A stretch of DNA of 64,000 bases from Desulfobacula sp. (GTDB taxonomy: Bacteria > Desulfobacterota > Desulfobacteria > Desulfobacterales > Desulfobacteraceae). Positions within the stretch are counted from its first letter, which is position 1; each line of letters opens with the position of its first letter. Shown here piece by piece: positions 36,346-45,301 of this stretch. The position numbers and the translations under genes are program-made. The notes beneath the pieces are model-generated. The model was given only the letters and a program-made list of their open reading frames with translations. It searched no databases and was not told the origin of the DNA. The stretch lies in the NCBI GenBank assembly GCA_023701135.1, contig JAMPXP010000003.1:124001-188000 (forward strand), written 5' to 3'.

Positions 36346-37587
36346 ATGACTTTTGAAATTATTCTTTTGGTTATAAGCCTTTTTTTATCCGGGTTTTTTT
36401 CAGCTTCCGAAACAGCTCTTTTTACCATCAGCAGAGTCAAAGCCCTCCACATGGCAAAGGACGGCTCCGGGAGCGGCAGGCTGATTCTGCGTATGAAGAA
36501 AGATTCCCATCGGCTTTTAACGACCATCCTGATAGGGAATAATCTTGTGAATATCGGGGCCTCATCCATTGCCACCTCCCTTGCCATTTCACAATTCCAG
36601 TCCAATGCCGTCGGCATTGCCACCGGAGTTATGACATTACTGATTCTGGTTTTTGGTGAAATTTTCCCAAAATCCTTTGCCAATCAAAACAATATTTTTA
36701 TCGCAAGGATTGTTATTTATCCTCTTTACTGGTTTTCACGGCTGTTTTTTCCGTTGATTTTCATTTTGAATGTGATACCCATGCTTCATGGAAAAAAAGA
36801 TCCCCGCCACGGCGCTGTTACCGAAGACGAACTCATGACCATGGTTGAAGTGGTTGAAGAAGAGGGTGAAATCAATGAAGCGGAAAAGCAGTTTATCACG
36901 AAAATATTTGAATTTGATGATACCTCATGTTCAGAAATCATGACCCCCAGGGCGGATATGTTTGTGATCGATATATCGGAAAATGTAGATATTTCAAAAA
37001 TTCTTCAGACCGGGTTTTCTAGGATCCCTGTTATTGAGGACAGTATCGACAATGTTATCGGGATATTGCATGTCAAGGACCTGTTTGCCAGTTTCCAGAA
37101 AGCCTGCACATCAAATTTTGAGACATCATTGGATATCAAACCGATTTTAAAAAAGCCTTATTTTATACCTGAATCTAAAAAGCTGGATTCCCTGTTGCAG
37201 GATTTTAAGCGGAATAAAAATCATTTGGCTGTTGTTGTGGATGAGCATGGCGGTGTGGCCGGAATTGTTTCCCTTGAAGATGTCCTGGAAGAGATAGTCG
37301 GTGAAATTATTGATGAAACAGACAGAATGACGCCCGATATTATCCGGCTTAAAGACAATAAATGGCTGATTGCCGGAAGAATCAATATCTATGATTTAAA
37401 TGAAGAGATTGACATTGGAATACCCGAATCCAATACCTATGATACCTTTTCCGGCTTTTTCCTGGAACAGATCGGCAGAATCCCTCAGCCTGGGGAATCC
37501 ATTGTGGTCGATAAATGGACGGCAACGGTTAAGGATATGGACGGCAATCGAATCCAAAGTTTTATTTTGAAAAAGGAACCCTCCTGA
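36346..37587 (+). CDS. CNNM/HlyC-CorC family membrane protein with CBS domains
   Basis: 413 residues: DUF21/CNNM membrane domain with four hydrophobic segments (about 1-150), CBS pair (about 195-320; the first contains MTPRADMFVID, the second VVVDEHGGVAGIVSLEDVLEEIVGEI), and a C-terminal CorC_HlyC domain (about 330-410). Such proteins are linked to Mg2+ or Co2+ efflux and resistance. The acidic stretch VVEEEGEINEAEKQFI is typical. No strong ribosome site precedes the ATG. It sits before pheA with 20 bases between; there is no obvious functional tie to the aro genes. Confidence 0.9.
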   Translation: MTFEIILLVISLFLSGFFSASETALFTISRVKALHMAKDGSGSGRLILRMKKDSHRLLTTILIGNNLVNIGASSIATSLAISQFQSNAVGIATGVMTLLILVFGEIFPKSFANQNNIFIARIVIYPLYWFSRLFFPLIFILNVIPMLHGKKDPRHGAVTEDELMTMVEVVEEEGEINEAEKQFITKIFEFDDTSCSEIMTPRADMFVIDISENVDISKILQTGFSRIPVIEDSIDNVIGILHVKDLFASFQKACTSNFETSLDIKPILKKPYFIPESKKLDSLLQDFKRNKNHLAVVVDEHGGVAGIVSLEDVLEEIVGEIIDETDRMTPDIIRLKDNKWLIAGRINIYDLNEEIDIGIPESNTYDTFSGFFLEQIGRIPQPGESIVVDKWTATVKDMDGNRIQSFILKKEPS

Positions 37588-37607
37588 TTCCATAGAGAAA
37601 GATAAAA

Positions 37608-38699
37608 ATGCCTGAAGATGATTTGAAAAATTTGAGAGATCAAATTGATACTATTGATCTTAAAATCCTAAATTTGATTAACCAACGCCTTGAAATCGGA
37701 AAAAAAGTTGGTCTGATCAAACGGGAAACCGGCAGCCGGATTCTTGACCGGACCAGGGAGCGAAATGTCATTGAAAAATTATCGAAAATAAATCAAGGTC
37801 CTGCTGATAAACAATTATTAAGATATTTTTTCAATGTGATCATCACAGCCACCCGTGACATCCAAAAACCCAAGACAATTTCATTCCTCGGTCCTGAAGC
37901 AAGCTTTTCGCATATTGCCGCCCTGACCCATTTCAGGCATTCCGGAAATTTTGTAGAACAGCCCAATCTCTATGAAATATTCAGGGATGTGGAGAAAAAC
38001 GAGAGCCATTTCGGCGTCGTTCCGGTTGAAAATTCCATTGAAGGCGCCGTGAGTCACACCCTGGATCTTTTCAGCCATTTTGACCTGAACATCTGTGCGG
38101 AACAGTATGAACCCGTTTCCCATGATTTACTATCCATAACCGGTGAACCAAAGGATGTTCAAAAAATTTGTTCCCATCCGCAAGCGATTGCCCAGTGTCG
38201 ATCATGGGTCAAAAAAAAATTCAGTCGGGCCCGGATTATTGAAACCAGCAGTACTGCAAAAGCCGCTCTCATGGCAAGTGAAGATAAAACCATTGCCGCC
38301 ATTGCCAGTCGACAGGCAGCCCATATTTATGCTCTTCAAACCGTAGAATCCAAAATCGAAGATGTTTCAGGAAATATCACAAGGTTTCTGATTATCGGCA
38401 AAGACCTTCCGGAACCAACAGGAAAAGATAAGACTTCCATCATGTTTGCCGTTTCCCATGTTCCAGGGGCATTGTTTAAAGCGCTGGCGCCCATTGACAG
38501 GGCAGGGCTCAATATGTTGAAGCTTGAGTCCAGGCCGACACGACATGAAAACTGGAGCTATTATTTTTTTCTGGATATTGAAGGCCATCAACAGGACCAA
38601 AGAGTGGTTGAAACCATAACGGAAATCAGAAAATACTCCCTGTTGCTGAGAATTCTCGGGTCCTATCCCGTATTTATAAAAGAAGACTATGACACATGA
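37608..38699 (+). CDS. pheA: Chorismate mutase / prephenate dehydratase (P-protein)
   Basis: Bifunctional enzyme from chorismate to phenylpyruvate. Residues 1-85 are the AroQ-type chorismate mutase (LRDQIDTIDLKILNLINQR); 90-270 the dehydratase (FLGPEASFSHIAA, VPVENSIEGAVSHTLDL, SSTAKAA); 280-360 an ACT domain with LESRPTRHENWSYYFFLDIEG, which binds phenylalanine for feedback inhibition. Length 363. It is first of five aromatic genes and overlaps aroE by four bases. Confidence 0.95.
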   Translation: MPEDDLKNLRDQIDTIDLKILNLINQRLEIGKKVGLIKRETGSRILDRTRERNVIEKLSKINQGPADKQLLRYFFNVIITATRDIQKPKTISFLGPEASFSHIAALTHFRHSGNFVEQPNLYEIFRDVEKNESHFGVVPVENSIEGAVSHTLDLFSHFDLNICAEQYEPVSHDLLSITGEPKDVQKICSHPQAIAQCRSWVKKKFSRARIIETSSTAKAALMASEDKTIAAIASRQAAHIYALQTVESKIEDVSGNITRFLIIGKDLPEPTGKDKTSIMFAVSHVPGALFKALAPIDRAGLNMLKLESRPTRHENWSYYFFLDIEGHQQDQRVVETITEIRKYSLLLRILGSYPVFIKEDYDT

Positions 38700-39514
38700 T
38701 CGACTCTTTCACACAAATTTACGGCGTTTTCGGAAATCCTGTCCGGCACTCCAAAAGCCCGGTCATCCATAATTTTGCCTTCCAGTATTATCATATCAAT
38801 GCCGTATATCTTGCCTTTGAACCGGATGGAATAGGCAAAAGCCTGGAAGCCATGAAGGCTTTAAATATTAAAGGGGCTTCCATCACACTGCCGTTTAAAC
38901 AATCTTCAATGGATTATCTTGATTGGATCGATGAAGATGCCGGGGCCATCGGTGCTGTGAATACCATTGTGAATAAAGAGGGAATGCTCCACGGATTCAA
39001 CACAGACTACAAGGCCGCGGTTGAACCTTTAAAGCCCTTTGGCATCCAGGGGAAAAAAGTCTGTATTATCGGTGCGGGGGGAGCGGCCCAGGCTGTGGCA
39101 TATGGAATTTACAAGGAAAAAGGCAGGCTCGCGATCATAAATCGGAACAAAAAAAAGGGGAAAACCCTGGCTGAAAAATACAAGGCTGATTTTTTTTCTT
39201 TGGACGATACCGACAGTCTCCTGAAAATCCAGCCTGATATTCTCATTAATACTACACCCGTCGGCATGAGCCCCAATATTTCAGATCTGTCCTTTCCTTT
39301 GGAGCCGCTAAGCCCAGAAACCCTGGTGATGGATATTATTTATACCCCTTTGAAAACAAGGCTCCTGCATGGAGCCCAATCAAAAGGCTGCCGAATTATT
39401 GATGGTCTGACCATGTTTTTGAACCAGGGAGCTCATCAATTCAAGCTATGGACGGGAATCAGCCCCGACATTGAATTGATGCGAAAAATCATGTTAAAGG
39501 ATGAGGCCTTATAA
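38696..39514 (+). CDS. aroE: Shikimate dehydrogenase
   Basis: AroE reduces 3-dehydroshikimate with NADPH. GNPVRHSKSPVIHN (substrate site with the two Ser, near 12-25), the catalytic Lys in LPFKQS near 68, NTDYKAA near 103, and the NADP loop GAGGAAQAVAYG near 128-139. Length 272. ATGA overlap with pheA; aroA follows with no gap. Confidence 0.96.
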   Translation: MIDSFTQIYGVFGNPVRHSKSPVIHNFAFQYYHINAVYLAFEPDGIGKSLEAMKALNIKGASITLPFKQSSMDYLDWIDEDAGAIGAVNTIVNKEGMLHGFNTDYKAAVEPLKPFGIQGKKVCIIGAGGAAQAVAYGIYKEKGRLAIINRNKKKGKTLAEKYKADFFSLDDTDSLLKIQPDILINTTPVGMSPNISDLSFPLEPLSPETLVMDIIYTPLKTRLLHGAQSKGCRIIDGLTMFLNQGAHQFKLWTGISPDIELMRKIMLKDEAL

Positions 39515-40771
39515 ATGAAAACAATCATTCCCAAAACGATTAAAGACCAGAAGGTCGTGGTCCCCGGTTCCAAGAGCATTTCTCATCGGATGCTCATATG
39601 TGCCTCTCTTTGCACCGGTATATCCACCATCGAAAATCTTCTTGAGAGCGAAGACATCAAATGGACCATGAATGCCCTGACCTGTTTTGGCGCTGCAATT
39701 GACAAGATAAGCAGGGGGCAGTTCCGGATTAATGGATTTGGAGGGTCCCCAAAACCCTGTGAAAAAGAAATCTATCTTGGCAATTCAGGAACATCCATGC
39801 GCCTTCTGGCAGGAATAGCAGCCTTGGGAACAACCGAATATGTCCTGACAGGTGACGAGAGGATGTGCGAACGGCCCATGGTTGAATTGCTGAATGCATT
39901 GAAGCTTCTCGGTATCCATGCCGCATCCAAAAACAGACAGGGAACTCCGCCGGTCCATATCTGCGGCAAAAACCGCCAGGGGGGCAGGGTCACCCTGGAT
40001 TGTTCGAAAAGCAGCCAGTATCTGTCTTCCCTTTTAATGATGGGGACGTTTATGGCTAAAGGACTTGACATCAGTCTTGAGTCTTTGCCGGTGTCCTCCC
40101 CGTATATTGATTTAACTCTGGATATCATGAAAAAATTTAAGGTTGAGGCCCACCGCATTCACCCCTGCCTGTATCAGGTGCCGGGACAACAATCCTATTC
40201 TCCGGGTGATTTCTTTGTGGAACCTGATCTTTCCAATGCCGGTTATTTCTGGGCCCTGGGGGCCATTACCGGACGGATGATTTCGGTAAAAAATATCAGT
40301 CAAAATTCTCTTCAGGGCGATCTAAAGCAGGTCAAAATATTGGAGCAGATGGGATGTACGGTTAAGGTCCAAGAAAATGAAATAGGGGTTTGCGGGTCAG
40401 AATTGACCGGGATTGATGTGGATATGTCGGATACGCCGGATGCCGTTCCGGCCATTGCCGTTGTGGCCGGTTTTGCCAAGGGAAGAACCCGGATTCATAA
40501 TATCAGGCATCTTCGGGAAAAAGAATGTGACCGGATAGATGCTGTTTCTTCCCAGCTTTTAAAAATGGGCATCATGGTGAAACAGGGAGATGATTTCATG
40601 GAAATTACCGGGGGGGCGCCCAAAGGGGCCAGGATCGAAACCTTTAACGACCACCGGATTGCCATGGCCTTTTCCATGCCGGGACTTTTGATCCCAGGCA
40701 TGGAAATTGAAAATGAAACCTGTGTTGAAAAATCCTTCCCCAATTACTGGGAAATATTTGATGCCTTGTAA
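39515..40771 (+). CDS. aroA: 5-enolpyruvylshikimate-3-phosphate synthase
   Basis: AroA joins shikimate 3-phosphate and PEP. VPGSKSISHRMLICA near residue 15, LGNSGTSMRLLAG near 88, the PEP-site TGDERMCERPM near 118, and LREKECDRIDAV near 330 are conserved. Length 418, slightly below the usual 427. NSGTSMR with Gly, not Ala, after N-S is the glyphosate-sensitive class I form. It starts right after the aroE stop. Confidence 0.96.
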   Translation: MKTIIPKTIKDQKVVVPGSKSISHRMLICASLCTGISTIENLLESEDIKWTMNALTCFGAAIDKISRGQFRINGFGGSPKPCEKEIYLGNSGTSMRLLAGIAALGTTEYVLTGDERMCERPMVELLNALKLLGIHAASKNRQGTPPVHICGKNRQGGRVTLDCSKSSQYLSSLLMMGTFMAKGLDISLESLPVSSPYIDLTLDIMKKFKVEAHRIHPCLYQVPGQQSYSPGDFFVEPDLSNAGYFWALGAITGRMISVKNISQNSLQGDLKQVKILEQMGCTVKVQENEIGVCGSELTGIDVDMSDTPDAVPAIAVVAGFAKGRTRIHNIRHLREKECDRIDAVSSQLLKMGIMVKQGDDFMEITGGAPKGARIETFNDHRIAMAFSMPGLLIPGMEIENETCVEKSFPNYWEIFDAL

Positions 40772-40774
40772 ACC

Positions 40775-41287
40775 ATGAACATTTATTTAATCGGATATCG
40801 GTGCACCGGAAAAACAACCATTGGTAAAATCCTTGCCGACTATCTCCATCATGATTACCTGGATGTGGACCAGGTCATTGAACAGCAAACCGGGTCAAGC
40901 ATTTCCGATCTTGTCCAAACCCATGGATGGGAGTATTTTCGACGGATTGAGAAAGAAATCCTTTTAAAGACTCGTGAAATAAATGATACGGTGGTGTCCA
41001 CCGGCGGCGGTATTGTAACGGACCCGGAAAACCTGGATTTTCTGACTACCGCCGGATACACCATTTGGCTGGATGCGGATATCCGGACCATCCTGTCCAG
41101 GCTGAATTCAGATCCCGTAACCTTTTCTTCACGGCCGTCCCTGACAGATAAAAACCTGATAGACGAAACAGAAGAATTCCTGAACCTGAGAAGGCCTTTG
41201 TATGCAAAAGCCGCCCATTTAAAAATAGAAACCGGTTTGCATACTCCAGAAGAAATTATAGCCCTCATTGAAAGGAGGTTGCCCTGA
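40775..41287 (+). CDS. aroK: Shikimate kinase
   Basis: A P-loop kinase of 170 residues that makes shikimate 3-phosphate. GYRCTGKTTIG (P-loop, 7-17), DVDQVIEQ (metal/shikimate Asp near 33), FRRIEKE (shikimate Arg near 57), and STGGGIV (near 78-84) are all intact. It begins three bases after aroA and its stop shares a base with the aroC start. Confidence 0.94.
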   Translation: MNIYLIGYRCTGKTTIGKILADYLHHDYLDVDQVIEQQTGSSISDLVQTHGWEYFRRIEKEILLKTREINDTVVSTGGGIVTDPENLDFLTTAGYTIWLDADIRTILSRLNSDPVTFSSRPSLTDKNLIDETEEFLNLRRPLYAKAAHLKIETGLHTPEEIIALIERRLP

Positions 41288-42342
41288 TGCCAGGCTCCAG
41301 TTTTGGTAAGGCATTCAATATCACGACCTTTGGAGAATCCCATGGAAATGGAATCGGTGTTGTTATTCAAGGCTGCCCCCCAGGGCTTGATCTGGATGAA
41401 AAGGTCCTGCAGGCTCCTCTTGACCGAAGAAAACCAGGGCAGGGGGTATCCGGCACTACCAGAAAGGAACCGGATTGTCCCATCCTGATATCTGGCGTAT
41501 TTAAAGGGAAGACAACCGGAACGCCTATCATGATTCTGATTGAAAACAAGGATGCCAGATCCAGGTCCTATGATTCAATTGCCGGCCTTTTCCGGCCGGG
41601 CCATGGAGATTATACCTATCATAAAAAATACGGTATCCGAGATTACCGGGGCGGAGGAAGGGCCTCGGCAAGGGAAACGGCTGCAAGGGTGGCCGCAGGA
41701 GCTGTTGCCCAGGTTATTCTGGATCAGCAGGGAATCCGCATTCAGAGCTATACTCTTGAACTTGGTAATGTCAGGGCTGCTTTGACAGGGGATCTGTCTT
41801 TTAAGGATCAAAATGATCTCCAATGCCCGGATATGGATGCTGCAAAAAAAATGGAAGCAAGAATTAAAGCAGTCAAAGCCCAGGGGGATTCTCTCGGGGG
41901 GATTGTGGAAATCATTGCTTCCAATGTTCCTGCAGGCCTTGGAGAGCCGGTTTTTGATAAACTGGATGCCGATATTGCCAAGGCCCTGATGAGCATTGGC
42001 GCCGTCAAAGCCGTTGAAATCGGGGCAGGGATCAGCGCCCCCAAAATGACGGGGTTTGAAAATAACGACGAGATATTTCCCGAGGGGTTCCGGACCAATC
42101 ATGCCGGAGGGATCCTGGCCGGGATTTCAAATGGGGAAGATATTATTGCCAGAGTTCATGTCAAACCCATCCCATCCATTTTAAAAGTTCAGCAAACCAT
42201 TGACGAAGATGGTAACAAAGCAGAGATATCAACAAAGGGAAGGCACGATATCTGCGCGATTCCAAGGATTAACATGGTCTGCGAAGCCATGATGGCCATA
42301 ACCCTCGCAGACCATGTATTGCGGCAAAAAATGGTAAGGTGA
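41287..42342 (+). CDS. aroC: Chorismate synthase
   Basis: AroC makes chorismate from EPSP with reduced FMN. GESHGNGIGVVIQGCPPG near residue 15, GHGDYTYHKKYG near 107-118, RGGGRASARETAARVAAGA near 122-140 and TKGRHDICAIPR near 317 are the family signatures. Length 351. Preceded by GGAGG inside aroK. It closes the operon; its stop is adjacent to the stop of the convergent unknown gene. Confidence 0.97.
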   Translation: MPGSSFGKAFNITTFGESHGNGIGVVIQGCPPGLDLDEKVLQAPLDRRKPGQGVSGTTRKEPDCPILISGVFKGKTTGTPIMILIENKDARSRSYDSIAGLFRPGHGDYTYHKKYGIRDYRGGGRASARETAARVAAGAVAQVILDQQGIRIQSYTLELGNVRAALTGDLSFKDQNDLQCPDMDAAKKMEARIKAVKAQGDSLGGIVEIIASNVPAGLGEPVFDKLDADIAKALMSIGAVKAVEIGAGISAPKMTGFENNDEIFPEGFRTNHAGGILAGISNGEDIIARVHVKPIPSILKVQQTIDEDGNKAEISTKGRHDICAIPRINMVCEAMMAITLADHVLRQKMVR

Positions 42343-42657
42343 TTATTTTTTTACAATATCGGATTCAAGTTTGTCTGCAATGCCAATGGCTGTTGTTAAG
42401 GCATCATTAATCATAAATAATTGAATCTTTAGCGTTTTTAATGAAGCAGGGGTAGTTGAAATTTTTTCTTGACTGGAAAAGACCCTGGCCAGTTCTTTGG
42501 ATTTTTTTGCAAATTCCGTTAGTTTTTCACTGAAATTGACAATTTCCAAGGCCCATTTTTGTCTTTCTTCTTTTGAAATTTCAATATTTGCATTACCTGT
42601 ACCGTTGATGAGATGATCAATCTGATAATCTTCCGGGTTTGCAATGATTTCGTACAT
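42343..42657 (-). CDS. Unknown 104-residue helical protein
   Basis: I do not recognise the family. The protein is small, acidic to neutral, cysteine-free and probably mostly alpha-helical (EERQKWALEIVNFSEKLTEFAKKSKELARVF in pieces from residue 30 to 62), with no signal peptide or membrane segment. The start is secure: ATG 42657 with AGGAG seven bases upstream, and a well-formed promoter 55-80 bases before. It stands alone; neighbours are tolC upstream on the same strand, behind a strong hairpin, and aroC convergent. The flanking palindromes suggest regulated expression. Confidence 0.75.
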   Translation of the reverse strand: MYEIIANPEDYQIDHLINGTGNANIEISKEERQKWALEIVNFSEKLTEFAKKSKELARVFSSQEKISTTPASLKTLKIQLFMINDALTTAIGIADKLESDIVKK

Positions 42658-42679
42658 AGGAGTCTCCTTTTAAAACCAG

Positions 42680-42772
42680 TTCATATGAATCCTCAAGACC
42701 ACATTACAAGAATATTTTAAGGCAATGGTTAAGTCAAGGTCTGGGTGGCAGAAACATTAAGGATTCATATGA
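42680..42772. repeat. Pair of palindromic sites flanking the promoter of the 104-residue gene
   Basis: TTCATATGAATCCT at 42680-42693 and its inverted copy AGGATTCATATGA at 42760-42772. Each contains the ten-base palindrome TTCATATGAA or a near copy. They lie on either side of the promoter with centres about 81 bp apart, suggesting two operator sites. Confidence 0.5.
42709..42737 (-). promoter_or_regulatory. Promoter of the 104-residue gene
   Basis: On the minus strand TTGACT (42737-42732), a 17-base spacer, TATTCT (42714-42709); both boxes match five of six consensus bases or nearly so. Confidence 0.65.
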
Positions 42773-42785
42773 GTTTCAGTGATTT

Positions 42786-42821
42786 GGCAGGTGGATAAAA
42801 CAAAATTTTTATCCACCTGCC
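42786..42821. terminator. 15-bp perfect hairpin after tolC
   Basis: GGCAGGTGGATAAAA (42786-42800) pairs fully with TTTTATCCACCTGCC (42807-42821) around a six-base loop. It lies 62 bases past the tolC stop. Neither side has a T tract outside the stem, so it may act as a transcript end stabiliser rather than a classic terminator. Confidence 0.5.
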
Positions 42822-42883
42822 TGGTATTTCAAAGATGCCGGGGAATTAAAAAAAATACGGCAGGGGTGAGGCTTTATTCAATA

Positions 42884-44185
42884 TCAGGCATGGCCTAAGA
42901 AGAAGGCCAGTAAATCTCCTTTGGTATACATGATTCTCAACACTGAAAGATAATATTTGTAGCGGGCATCGGATATTCTTCTCTGGGCGGAGACAAGAAG
43001 TGTATTGGCATCCATGATATCGATACTGTCGGCCATGCCGTAATTATACTGCATCTGCACGGCGCTAAAGGTTTCCTCGGCATATTTAAGTTCGTCCTGC
43101 AGATTATCCAAGGTGCTTTTTGCAGTCTCATAGTCCAGAAATGAAGTTTTTGAATCTAGGCTGATCTTTTTTTCCTGAAGAATCAGTGCTTTTTCAGCTT
43201 TTTTTTGATCCAGAAGGGCCTGTCTTATGGTGGCCCGTCTCAACCCACCGTCATAGAGGGTGAAGACAAGGCTCCCGGTTACATAGGTCTCTTCAGTATC
43301 ATATTTCATTGCGGTCAAAGCTGTATCATATTGGATATCGGTTTCTTTATACCCTCCCTCAAGTTCGACAGTTGGCCAATAATCGCTTTTTTTGAATTTT
43401 ACGGTTTTTTCAGCAATCTCAAGATTCTTTTTTGCTTCTTTGATTTCAGTCCGGTTTTTTAGAGCGTAGGCCAGAAGTTCTTCAAGATTGCACTGGTAGT
43501 TTTCGATTTCAGCGATATCCTGTTTTTGAAGATCAAAGTCCGGATCAATTTCCACAAGATTATGTAAAGCGGCTTTGCTTTGAAGGATTGCATTCTCCGC
43601 CTTTTTCTGCTCGGTCAATGCCTTGGAAAGTTCAGCTTCTGCCCGGAATAAATCGGTCTTGGTCACATTGCCCACGCTTAATTTTTCTTTGACGGCATTC
43701 CGGTGGGTGGTAAGGCGTTCTACATCGGATTGGGCGATTTCAAAAAATTTTCGTGCACTCAGGATATTGTAATAGGCTTGGGCAACCTGTAATATATATT
43801 GGGAACGAATGCTTTCAAGGCTGAATTCCTTGCTTTCGATGGACCTTCGCGTGACATCAAGGGCGATCAGTTCTTTTCCGTTAAGGGTAAATGACTGTGT
43901 CAGCTTGATTCCCACGGTTTGGCTATCCGGAGAGTTGAGGGTTTCTTCTTTATATTCGGTAATGCTACCATAGGTGGTGGCCCGTGGGATTAAGACCGAC
44001 AAAGCCCTTTTTTCCTCCTGCCGGGCAATATCCACATCATCTTCAGCGATTTTGATGGTTTCACTGTGGGTATTGGCAAGTTTGATAAGATCATGAAGGG
44101 AATAATCTGTTCTGCAATGGGCATTCCCCTGAACAGACAGAAAAATAAGGATGGTAAGCAATAATAGATTTGACGGTTTATTCAT
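42884..44185 (-). CDS. TolC-family outer-membrane efflux protein
   Basis: An outer-membrane channel of the TolC/OEP superfamily, 433 residues. Signal peptide about 1-24 (MNKPSNLLLLTILIFLSV), then two repeated OEP domains of long helices (about 30-220 and 225-420) with the usual barrel segments. ATG 44185 has GAGG eight bases before; an open frame to 44215 has no such site. The usual inner-membrane pump and adaptor genes are absent next to it, so its partner is unknown. It has its own promoter (44225-44254). Confidence 0.9.
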   Translation of the reverse strand: MNKPSNLLLLTILIFLSVQGNAHCRTDYSLHDLIKLANTHSETIKIAEDDVDIARQEEKRALSVLIPRATTYGSITEYKEETLNSPDSQTVGIKLTQSFTLNGKELIALDVTRRSIESKEFSLESIRSQYILQVAQAYYNILSARKFFEIAQSDVERLTTHRNAVKEKLSVGNVTKTDLFRAEAELSKALTEQKKAENAILQSKAALHNLVEIDPDFDLQKQDIAEIENYQCNLEELLAYALKNRTEIKEAKKNLEIAEKTVKFKKSDYWPTVELEGGYKETDIQYDTALTAMKYDTEETYVTGSLVFTLYDGGLRRATIRQALLDQKKAEKALILQEKKISLDSKTSFLDYETAKSTLDNLQDELKYAEETFSAVQMQYNYGMADSIDIMDANTLLVSAQRRISDARYKYYLSVLRIMYTKGDLLAFFLGHA

Positions 44186-44224
44186 AGTCTGAGCCTCATA
44201 GTATTTGAAAAACAAAATTAACCA

Positions 44225-44254
44225 ACAATATTACCATTAAGGCTTCTGCGTCAA
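44225..44254 (-). promoter_or_regulatory. Candidate promoter of the TolC-family gene
   Basis: On the minus strand TTGACG (44254-44249), an 18-base spacer, TATTGT (44230-44225), 40 bases before the chosen ATG. Confidence 0.4.
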
Positions 44255-44363
44255 GATTTCAAAAGATTAAATTTGAATGAGGCTAAAATACTGTTGAATC
44301 TTGGAATATGACATTGCATAACAATTTTAATGACGACAATAGATAAATTTCATTTTTTATGAT

Positions 44364-44378
44364 ATAGGATCATCCTAT
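44364..44378. promoter_or_regulatory. 15-bp palindrome upstream of purC
   Basis: ATAGGAT-c-ATCCTAT, a perfect 7-1-7 dyad 36 bases before the purC start, directly after a possible -10 box TATGAT (44358-44363). It could be an operator over the transcription start. It does not resemble the E. coli PurR site. Confidence 0.4.
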
Positions 44379-44413
44379 TTATTGAAAAATTTATACATAT
44401 CAAGGAGATCAAG

Positions 44414-45301
44414 ATGGCCCATATTCCGAAAACTCAATTTGATGATCTTTCACTGGTCCGCCAAGGTAAAGTCAGGGATATATTTGACACAGGAGATGCC
44501 CTTCTGATGGTCACAACAGACAGACTTTCCGCCTTTGACGTGGTCCTGCCGGACCTTATCCCGGACAAGGGAAAGGTTTTAAATCAGATTTCCGTATTCT
44601 GGTTTAAAAAAATGGAGGCCATCGTAAAAAATCATATCATTACAACAAATGTAAATGAATACCCGGATCGATTTAAACCCTATAAGGAGGCTCTGGATAA
44701 AAGGAGTATGCTGGTTAAAAAGGCCGAGCCTCTTCCGGTTGAATGTATTGTCAGGGGATATATCTCGGGCTCTGGTTGGACTTCCTACAAAAAAGAGGGT
44801 CAGGTATGCGGTATCCGGTTACCGGAAGGCCTGAAAGAATCCGACAAACTGATGGAGCCGCTCTTCACCCCTTCAACCAAAGCAGCGGTGGGGGATCATG
44901 ATATCAATATCAGTTTTGATGAAACCGTTAACCTCATCGGTCGAGAAAGAGCCCATGAGCTTCGGCGGTTGAGTCTTGAAGTCTATCAAAAGGGGGCGGA
45001 ATATGCACTTTCAAAAGGAATCATTATTGCAGACACCAAATTTGAATTCGGTCTTTTGGACGGCGAGATCATTCTGATAGATGAAATCCTTACCCCGGAT
45101 TCCTCCAGATTCTGGCCCTTAGAAGATTATTCGCCCGGCCGGGGCCAAAATAGTTTTGACAAACAATATGTAAGAGACTGGCTCATTGCATCGGGATGGG
45201 ATAAAAAGCACCCCGGACCAAAACTTCCCCAGGATGTCATTGACAGAACAGCCGGAACATATAAGGAAATCTTTACCCGCCTGACGGGTGAAAATGTTTG
45301 A
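44414..45301 (+). CDS. purC: SAICAR synthetase
   Basis: PurC joins CAIR and aspartate in purine synthesis. The 295-residue chain resembles the longer, yeast-type form: VRQGKVRDIFDTG near residue 16, VECIVRGYISGSGW near 110, DTKFEFG near 200 and DEILTPDSSRFWP near 215. AAGGAGAT stands before the ATG. Its end overlaps the ParB-like gene by a few bases. No other purine gene lies near. Confidence 0.95.
   Translation: MAHIPKTQFDDLSLVRQGKVRDIFDTGDALLMVTTDRLSAFDVVLPDLIPDKGKVLNQISVFWFKKMEAIVKNHIITTNVNEYPDRFKPYKEALDKRSMLVKKAEPLPVECIVRGYISGSGWTSYKKEGQVCGIRLPEGLKESDKLMEPLFTPSTKAAVGDHDINISFDETVNLIGRERAHELRRLSLEVYQKGAEYALSKGIIIADTKFEFGLLDGEIILIDEILTPDSSRFWPLEDYSPGRGQNSFDKQYVRDWLIASGWDKKHPGPKLPQDVIDRTAGTYKEIFTRLTGENV

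Noticed and set aside
44300-44413. Riboswitch upstream of purC
   Set aside because: Only a 15-bp palindrome is present; no conserved purine or other riboswitch core was recognised.
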